NCBI GenBank assembly: GCA_947470895.1 | Contig: CANIVF010000019.1 | Span: forward strand, 1 to 64,000 | DNA length: 64,000 nucleotides | Source: Bacteroidota bacterium | GTDB taxonomy: Bacteria > Bacteroidota > Bacteroidia > Cytophagales > Cyclobacteriaceae | Direction: 5' to 3' | Shown here: in pieces, positions 36,055 to 43,200 of the stretch | Layout: each line of letters starts with the position of its first letter | Position numbering within the stretch: position 1 is the stretch's first letter | The notes under the pieces: generated by a model | What the model saw: only the letters and a program-made list of their open reading frames with translations | The model's database searches: none | Told to the model about the DNA's origin: nothing | Made by a program: the position numbers and the translations under genes

Positions 36055-36999
36055 TTACTTATCCGTTTTCAGAAACTCATAGATCCTTTCATTCACTACG
36101 CTCGCTTTTTCCATGTGTGGCAAGTGAGCAGCAGCATCTACCGCCATAAATTCAGTTGTTATTATTTTCCTCAGTTCATCACTTGAGCTGAATGGTGTAG
36201 TGTTATCTTCTTTACCCCATACTAGGAGGATGGGTTTATGCAATTCACTCAATTCTTTATAATTAGCTCTCATCGTTTCTGGTGAGGCATAATGAAGACG
36301 AGTGGAAATCAATGCGTGACGAAATCCCTTATACTGCATTTGCGCTTTGTATTGTTCCGTCCATTGAGGAAATCGTTCCGGATACTTAAGATCGCTCAGC
36401 TGTCCGTTCACCATATCTTCGGGTGATAGCGCCATCTTCACTTCCATCAGGCTTTCTGGATAGAATGACTTTGTTGGCTTTTCACTTTCCAAAGGAAAAA
36501 AAGGATCTACCAGAATTATTTTATCAACCTGACTGGGGTGATGAATTACAAAATCGGTCACCACAGGACCACCAAAAGAAAGGCCGGCTATGGCATGAAC
36601 CGATTGAATCTTTAAGGCGGCCAACAATTCTTCGAGTTGCCTCCGCAGGAGCGAGGCTTTGTAAACTTTATCCGGTCTGTCGGAATATCCTCTGCCATAC
36701 TCATCGTAACGGAGAACGCGATAACCTTCATGCACGAGTTTTACATAGGTACTATCCCAGATATAATAAGGAACACTGAATCCATGAACCAACACAACTA
36801 CTTTACCGCTATCAGGTCCGTCTAGTTCATAATGAGTGATCCCATCAGTAAGTTGAATGTAACTACCATCCGCATTTTTTCGTGCCGAATCATCAAGGGT
36901 ATACTGTTCTGTATCCACAAGCAGGAGTATGCCATTTAGTGCAAACACAATGATTACACTTACTGCTACGGGTATTAAGATTATTTTTAAATACTTCAT
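36055..36999 (-). CDS. Alpha/beta hydrolase, membrane-anchored
   Basis: This 314-residue protein begins with a membrane helix (LKIILIPVAVSVIIVFALNG). The hydrolase core shows VVLVHGFSVPYYIWD, GLSFGGPV with the nucleophile Ser in GxSxG form, VWGKEDNTTPF for the acid, and AAHLPHMEK for the catalytic His. Size and order match epoxide-hydrolase or lipase-like enzymes, with no specific substrate evident. It precedes the amidohydrolase gene in a likely two-gene operon. Confidence 0.82.
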   Translation of the reverse strand: MKYLKIILIPVAVSVIIVFALNGILLLVDTEQYTLDDSARKNADGSYIQLTDGITHYELDGPDSGKVVVLVHGFSVPYYIWDSTYVKLVHEGYRVLRYDEYGRGYSDRPDKVYKASLLRRQLEELLAALKIQSVHAIAGLSFGGPVVTDFVIHHPSQVDKIILVDPFFPLESEKPTKSFYPESLMEVKMALSPEDMVNGQLSDLKYPERFPQWTEQYKAQMQYKGFRHALISTRLHYASPETMRANYKELSELHKPILLVWGKEDNTTPFSSSDELRKIITTEFMAVDAAAHLPHMEKASVVNERIYEFLKTDK

Positions 37000-37057
37000 T
37001 TTTCGTTTCTATTAATAGAGATTATTAATGGATTAGCAAGCAATAAACCTGATTGGG

Positions 37058-37924
37058 TTAAACTAATTTAATCCCATCGGGCTGAAGAATGATTTTGCGC
37101 TGTTTGTATAATGTACCTATTGCTTTTTTGTAGGCTTTCTTACTGATGCCAAACTGCTTGTAAATTTCTTCGGGCGTGCTCTTATCTGTAATCGGTAAAA
37201 GTCCTTTTTGTGCCTTAATCTTTTTAATAATTAATTCACAGTTAGGGTCATTAAAATTTTCGAATCCGATTGGCTGTAACAAAATATCAATTTTATTGTC
37301 ATCGCGTATTTGCTTGACATAGCCCTTTATTTTATCACCGATGTTCAGCTTCGTAAAGATTTCACTATCAAAGATTAACCCTTCGTGTTGCTGATTTACG
37401 ATCACAGAAAACCCGAGGTCAGTTTTCTTCATCACAATCAAGTCAACGGCCTCTCCTGCCACTACAGTGAGTAAGTCATTTTTTAGTCGCTTTTCTATTT
37501 TATTGGTAGCGTATAAGCGATCTGTTTTTTTATCAAGATCAAGATATACAATATACCATCTTCCTTCCTCCATTTTTTGTCGCTGCTCGCGAAACGGTAC
37601 CAGCAATTCTTTCTCCAGCCCCCAATCCATAAAGGCTCCGATATTGCTTACGGAGGTTACGCGCAACAGCGCAAATTGATGAAGCAGTATCTTGGGCTGC
37701 AGGTTTGTGGCGATGATTCTTTCTTCATGATCGCGATAGACGAAGACGTTAAGCTTGTCTCCGATTTCGAAATTTTCTGGGCAATATTTATTGGGAAGCA
37801 ATACGTCTTCGTCTCCCTCTTCATCGCCCAGAAACAGGCCTACTGTGGTATGACGTAATATGGTTAAATCCTGATGCTGGCCGATGGGTATCAATGTGCT
37901 CTTCTTTTCTGCAAAGCTACTCAA
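37058..37924 (-). CDS. CvfB-like S1-domain RNA-binding protein
   Basis: This 288-residue cytoplasmic protein has tandem S1-like beta domains (LRHTTVGLFLGDEEGDEDVLLP; LLRVTSVSNIGAFMDWGLEKELLVP; FSVIVNQQHEGLIF with GDKIKGYVKQIRDD) and a winged-helix end (STPEEIYKQFGISKKAYKKAI). This order is that of CvfB/YitL, which binds RNA and influences virulence-factor expression in Firmicutes. In Bacteroidota the role is unknown but probably post-transcriptional. All expected domains are present. Confidence 0.87.
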   Translation of the reverse strand: MSSFAEKKSTLIPIGQHQDLTILRHTTVGLFLGDEEGDEDVLLPNKYCPENFEIGDKLNVFVYRDHEERIIATNLQPKILLHQFALLRVTSVSNIGAFMDWGLEKELLVPFREQRQKMEEGRWYIVYLDLDKKTDRLYATNKIEKRLKNDLLTVVAGEAVDLIVMKKTDLGFSVIVNQQHEGLIFDSEIFTKLNIGDKIKGYVKQIRDDNKIDILLQPIGFENFNDPNCELIIKKIKAQKGLLPITDKSTPEEIYKQFGISKKAYKKAIGTLYKQRKIILQPDGIKLV

Positions 37925-38023
37925 TATAAATCGCCCTCGACCTAAGGCTTTATAATCAAAGATGAGATCGGGCTTGTAATCCAGATTGGAAACAACTCAA
38001 CATGACATTAAGACAACCCATTT

Positions 38024-39211
38024 TTACCTTTTCTTTTTCTTTACAGGGTTGTATCTGTTGTTTTTGAAGGCGTTGCCTTTATATTTTTTCTTTTTCCTGG
38101 GGCTGAACTTCTTGTTGGATTTATACTTTCTGGAAGGTGCCGAACTCTTCTTGTTCATCGCGAGCTTCTTCACATTCTGATAGCGCGTGTTGGGTGAATA
38201 AGGCGTCAGCTTCTTCTGCTTGTTTTTGGACTGGGCCGAACTCTTCGAGGATGCCTTCACAGGCGCGCTCAGCGTCTTCCTTCTGTAACTCATCGCATTC
38301 TTATAGTCGGCCCTGAAGCGCTGTTTGTACGACTCATCATTGAAATCCAACCGCAGCGTGATCTCGTTGGCCGAACCTACATAACCGCCCACATTGCTCA
38401 TGATCATCTCCCGTGAATAACCCACCATCAGATACTTTGAAATCTTAAAGCCCAATGTGCCATTCACCACGCTGCCTTTGCGCAAGGCTGCTCCTGCTAT
38501 CACTTTATCGTTGTAGGTGTAGTACAACCCTAGGTCCCACGTGTTGTTGGTATCGGAGAATTTCCTGAACGCGGCATACGGCTCCAGCATGTCATCGCCT
38601 CCACGCATCGGGATCATGCCCGACACATACCCGGAATAATAGTTAGACAGGTTTGAGGTCTCTTTATTGATCCAAGAGGTACTCAGGCGGTTTAGAGCAA
38701 AGCCTGCTTTGAGATACCGTGTCTGGTAGTTAGCGCCAAAGGAAAAATCAAACGTAGGATCTCCGCTCTGCAACTGGCTCAGCACCGGGTCAGGTTCAAA
38801 GCTTAAGGTGTTCGAGGTGCCATTCAATTTGGTCACGTTATACTCTCCGCTCACGCCCACGGATAAAATGTTGTATTTGTTAAAATGTAAATGATAGGCC
38901 CCTGCCACCGAGGCATAGGTGTTGCGTATGAAGTTCACATCTTCCTGAAACACGTTCAGCCCCACGCCCATCTTGTGTTTGGCAAAGGGGGCATGCATGC
39001 TGATGAAGTTATTCTTCGGTGCCCCCGGCACGTTGGAATAGTTCTGCCGGTAGGCATAGGTTACCGATCCTTTGGTATGACCCGCTAAAGATGGGTTATA
39101 GATAAACGAGTTGGTGAGCTTCTGGCTGAACAAGGGAATATCCTGAGCCATGGCTGTTTGGCTAACGGTGATGATCAGAAGAATAAAAATCAGATGTAGA
39201 ATTCTATTCAT
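38024..39211 (-). CDS. PorP/SprF-family T9SS outer-membrane protein with basic tail
   Basis: This 395-residue protein has a signal peptide (ending TAMAQD) and the PorP/SprF barrel: PLFSQKLTNSFIYNPSLAG, GVGLNVFQEDV, FSFGANYQTRYLKAGFALN and LMVGYSREMI. From about residue 310 to the end (DNA 38024-38285) follows an unusual Lys/Arg-rich tail with runs such as PRKKKKYKG and VKKKKR. SprF-type proteins help export or anchor type B T9SS substrates. Its ATG overlaps the stop of the T9SS-signal gene by one base (TGATG), implying coupled translation. Confidence 0.88.
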   Translation of the reverse strand: MNRILHLIFILLIITVSQTAMAQDIPLFSQKLTNSFIYNPSLAGHTKGSVTYAYRQNYSNVPGAPKNNFISMHAPFAKHKMGVGLNVFQEDVNFIRNTYASVAGAYHLHFNKYNILSVGVSGEYNVTKLNGTSNTLSFEPDPVLSQLQSGDPTFDFSFGANYQTRYLKAGFALNRLSTSWINKETSNLSNYYSGYVSGMIPMRGGDDMLEPYAAFRKFSDTNNTWDLGLYYTYNDKVIAGAALRKGSVVNGTLGFKISKYLMVGYSREMIMSNVGGYVGSANEITLRLDFNDESYKQRFRADYKNAMSYRRKTLSAPVKASSKSSAQSKNKQKKLTPYSPNTRYQNVKKLAMNKKSSAPSRKYKSNKKFSPRKKKKYKGNAFKNNRYNPVKKKKR

Positions 39212-40290
39212 CAGTTACCTTTTAATACGGAAATCATTTGATTCAATTTCTCTTTGGGCGCATCGGCACTCAGGGTATACTCCAGCACACAGATATAATT
39301 GCCGGGGCTCAGCTTGGTGAAGTCAAATGTATCGGGGTTGGGGTTGGTCGGATCATCGAAGTTACGGAAGTTCTTCCACTCCCGCACCGGCACACCCCAG
39401 CGGTCCAGCAAGGTCACGTTGTTCTCAAAGGTGTATTCGATGTTCACGATCTTCAGCTTGTCGTTGATGTTATCACTATTAAAAGGCGTGATCAAATCCA
39501 TAATGCGCATGTCTACGGTCTCCACGATACCCAGGGTGAGGATCGGTTTGGTCGATGGTGAGAAGCTGGTGATAAAGTCATCGGTGAGGCCTCCTCCTAA
39601 GTTTATCGCATCCGAACCATTGGCATCATCGGCTTCTACCACCACCAGCTTTTGGGCTGCATCGATGGAGGAGCCGGGCACATAAAGAGAAACTCCGGAA
39701 CCGCTGTAGGTGCCGCTGGGGGTTACTTCCCAGTAGCGGTTGCTGGCGATGGCGCTCAGGTCTAAGGGTAAGGTCAGGTTGGCTCCCGAGGTAAAGCCTT
39801 GCACTCCGATGTCGATGTTTCCTTCCTGTACTCCGTTCAGCGACATGGGCATATAGGTGCTTCCCGCTCCGATCGGATAGAATCGGGTGCCTGTTCCACG
39901 CTGGTGGAGTAAGCCGGTAACATACGAATCGGTTGTACCACTTAACGCAGCAGATCCACTATACAAAATCTTCCCAGTAAGGGTGGTGAGTATGCCTTTG
40001 GTGAGGGTAAGGTTATTGGTAACGGTCCAGTCACCTTTCAACGTCTTGGTGCCTCCGCCATCGATCACTAAAGTCTCAACGGTGAGGGGTGAGGTGGTGC
40101 TCAGGGTCTGGTTGCTGCCAGTAAGGCTTATCAACGCTTCGCTCAAATCCACTTTGTCGCTCCCGTTAATCACCAAACCTCCTGAACTCAAAACTCCTTT
40201 TACTTTAACCTCACTGCCCGGAGCAATCGTGGTTTGAGAGTAAACACTTGTGGCGTAAAGGATACTGATGAAAATTGTTACTGCTTTCAT
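39211..40290 (-). CDS. T9SS type B (gliding-type) C-terminal-domain protein
   Basis: This 359-residue protein has a signal peptide (ending SVYSQT), a Gly/Thr-rich beta body and a final domain of about 90 residues: LITPFNSDNINDKLKI, LLDRWGVPV, NFRNFDDPTNP and LSPGNYICVLEY. That is the gliding-motility-associated, type B T9SS sorting signal. It should be exported and attached at the surface. The gene starts 5 bp after the giant S74 gene and is coupled to the PorP/SprF gene, so the three act as one operon. Confidence 0.88.
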   Translation of the reverse strand: MKAVTIFISILYATSVYSQTTIAPGSEVKVKGVLSSGGLVINGSDKVDLSEALISLTGSNQTLSTTSPLTVETLVIDGGGTKTLKGDWTVTNNLTLTKGILTTLTGKILYSGSAALSGTTDSYVTGLLHQRGTGTRFYPIGAGSTYMPMSLNGVQEGNIDIGVQGFTSGANLTLPLDLSAIASNRYWEVTPSGTYSGSGVSLYVPGSSIDAAQKLVVVEADDANGSDAINLGGGLTDDFITSFSPSTKPILTLGIVETVDMRIMDLITPFNSDNINDKLKIVNIEYTFENNVTLLDRWGVPVREWKNFRNFDDPTNPNPDTFDFTKLSPGNYICVLEYTLSADAPKEKLNQMISVLKGN

Positions 40291-40295
40291 AACAA

Positions 40296-43200
40296 TCAGT
40301 TTTTAGATGCCTTCACATTTAACATCCTTTTCAGTTCCTCCACATCTTTTTGAATAGCTTGTTGCTGGACTTCAAATGAAGCTACTTTTGACTCCAATAA
40401 ATCCTTTTTTGTTTTCAGTTTCTTGTTTTCCAAAGCAGCTTTATCCAGTTCAGCCTTCAAACTTTCAATTTGGGTTTGTTGTTCCTGAATGGCTTTAGTC
40501 AAAACTGGGATCATTTCTGAATATCTCATACTCAAAAATTCATCCTCACCTTCATTTCCTTCTACCACTTCAGGAATTACAGTCTTTACTTCCTGGGCAA
40601 TAAATCCAAGGTGTTTATTGCCGTCCTTTTCTGATTTCAAATAGTAGCTCACTGGTCTTAAGCTCATTACCTGTTTTAAGCCATATGAAGTTTCCTTTAT
40701 ACTTGATTTCAATCTTGAATCAGAGGAGACACTTGGGTTGTTTACCAGAAAAATATTTGTCCAGCGTTTTGTTGCAGTGCCCAGGTTCAGATTTAAGGAT
40801 TGCAACCATGGATGAAATCCTGTTAAATCCATGTTCATATAAAAGGTTAAGCTTGAGGTTGCATTTCCGAATGAGTATATCAACCCGTCTGTAGTAGCCG
40901 TTCCAGAAATAACCGCCCCGTCCATCGTGGTAGTTGAGTTATCAAAATATAAGGTGGGTCTGTTTGTTTGATGATTAATCAATATGCCGTCACCACCAAG
41001 TGCTGTTGACACAACCTCTAATTTTTTAACTGGTGCTGTTGCTCCAATGCCAACGTTACCTTGGATAATTGCCCCATTGGAAGTCGCTGTGTTGGTGCCG
41101 GCATAAGATGTACCAACAGCCAATCCTCCCTCCACATCTAATTTATTAATAGGCGCTGATGTTCCGATTCCTACACCTGTTGCTGTAACACTCATGCCCA
41201 AAATATTACCATTAGCAACCGCATTATTGGGAGAAACAGATCCTGCTGCGGTGGCACTGTTGTTTAGGTAGAAATCAAAAGCATTTTGGCTACTGCCAGC
41301 AACAGAATTATGTCGTGTCTGGATGAAATGTCTGAATCCACCACCACCACCACCATATTGAAAACTCAAATCACCATTGGTTTGTCCCGCAAGTAATGCT
41401 CCAGCATTGCTTCTACCGGTCATAAATTCCACACCTGAAACTGGTGCTAGTGGGACGTTCGTGTTGTCGCCTGTAAGAAGCACATCACCCTGAACGTTTA
41501 ATTTCGCTACAGGTGCAGTTGTTCCTATTCCAACGTTAACACCAGACCCAAGAACCAAAGAATTGCTGGTTGTTACCTGGGCATTGGCACCTATGGCAGT
41601 TGAGTTAGTCAATGTCGCTAATGAAGTACCCGCATTAGAACCAATAAAAGTATTTTCATCACCGGTAAGTAAAGCAGAGGCCGGACCAGCATTAGCTCCT
41701 ACAAAGGTATTCTTGGCTCCTGTTTGATTATTGTATCCTGCAAGATATCCAAGAGATGCATTTTGATAACCTGCCGAGTTTAAATATAGACCTTGATAGC
41801 CTATGGCAGTATTTGATCCAAACCCTCCTGCTGTTGTTTGCGTGAACAGTGCGCCTTTTCCGATGGCCGTGTTATAATTTGAATTATTGCTTGGTAAAGT
41901 GTTTACACCAACAGCAGTATTTTCAATGCCTGTTGTGTTATTGGTTAACGCTCGCTGCCCTATAGCTGTATTATTGTTTCCGGTTGAATTTGAAAGCCCG
42001 CTCTGGTAACCAAAAAATGTGTTAATCAGTGTTGGATCAATCGTTCCAGAATTTATACTGTTTACTCTAAAGTTTAGCGGCACATTACTGTTAGTTCCAA
42101 TATAGTTGGCTGAGGTTGTTCCGGCATTTCCTGAAATTGTCCACCCAGTAGCTGAGCCAGCCGATACCCATGTTGGTGCTATCCCGGGACCACCAGAAGT
42201 AAGGACTTGACCCGCAGTGCCCGCTAAGTTATTTGGTAATAGTGTGCCTGAAAATTTCAAATTACCCGCAATATCAAGCACCTCCGTAGGCGTTGTGGTA
42301 CCAATACCTACATTAACAACATCTGCACCAGTGCCTCCAAGTACTAATGAATTACTAGCAGCCACTTTGGCATTATAACCAATAGCGGTAGCCTTGGTTA
42401 ATCCATCTGTGGTAACATCCGCTCCGAATCCCAATGCTATATTGTTTGAGCCTGTTATGTTATTGCTCAAGGCTGATGCACCTATCGCGGTGTTAAAGTT
42501 TCCGGTAGTATTGCCAGCAAGGGCATCACGTCCAAAACCGGTATTACCGGTACCTGTTGTATTGTTAAAAAAAGATGTGAAGCCAAAACCGGTATTGCTT
42601 GATCCCGTACTTTGATAAAGAGTACCGTATCCCATGGCTGTATTTGCCGTTCCTGAACCACCACCCACACCCACCAAAATATTTTCTGAACCAACGGTAA
42701 TGTTATTGGCGCTGGTTTTTATTCCGCCAACCACGTCAAGAGCAACTGTTGGTGAAATAGTGCCTATACCCACATTGCCAGCTGCATTAATGGCCATTCT
42801 ATTCACCGAATTGGTTTGAAAGTACATGGCTGCATTTTCTCTGTTAATAATGAACGCCTCCTTCCCTCCAGAGCCATCGTTACCAATCAACATTCCATTA
42901 GTTGAACCAGAATTCGTAATCATCATATAATTACTTGTTGCCGATGTATTATTAAGGTGCAGTGGAAAACTTGGTGCGTTAGTTCCAATACCAACATAAC
43001 CTGCTGCATCAATGCGCATTCTTTCAACATTATTGGTAATAAACGGTAGCGGATTTCCATTAGTTGATCCTATGATCTCACCTCCTGATAGAGCATTCCC
43101 GGTTAAACTCCAGCCACTAGCCAGGGGACTACTCCATGTTGGTGTTGCACCTGGCCCTGAGGAGGTAAGCACCTGACCTGATGTACCAAAATTGGGTGAG

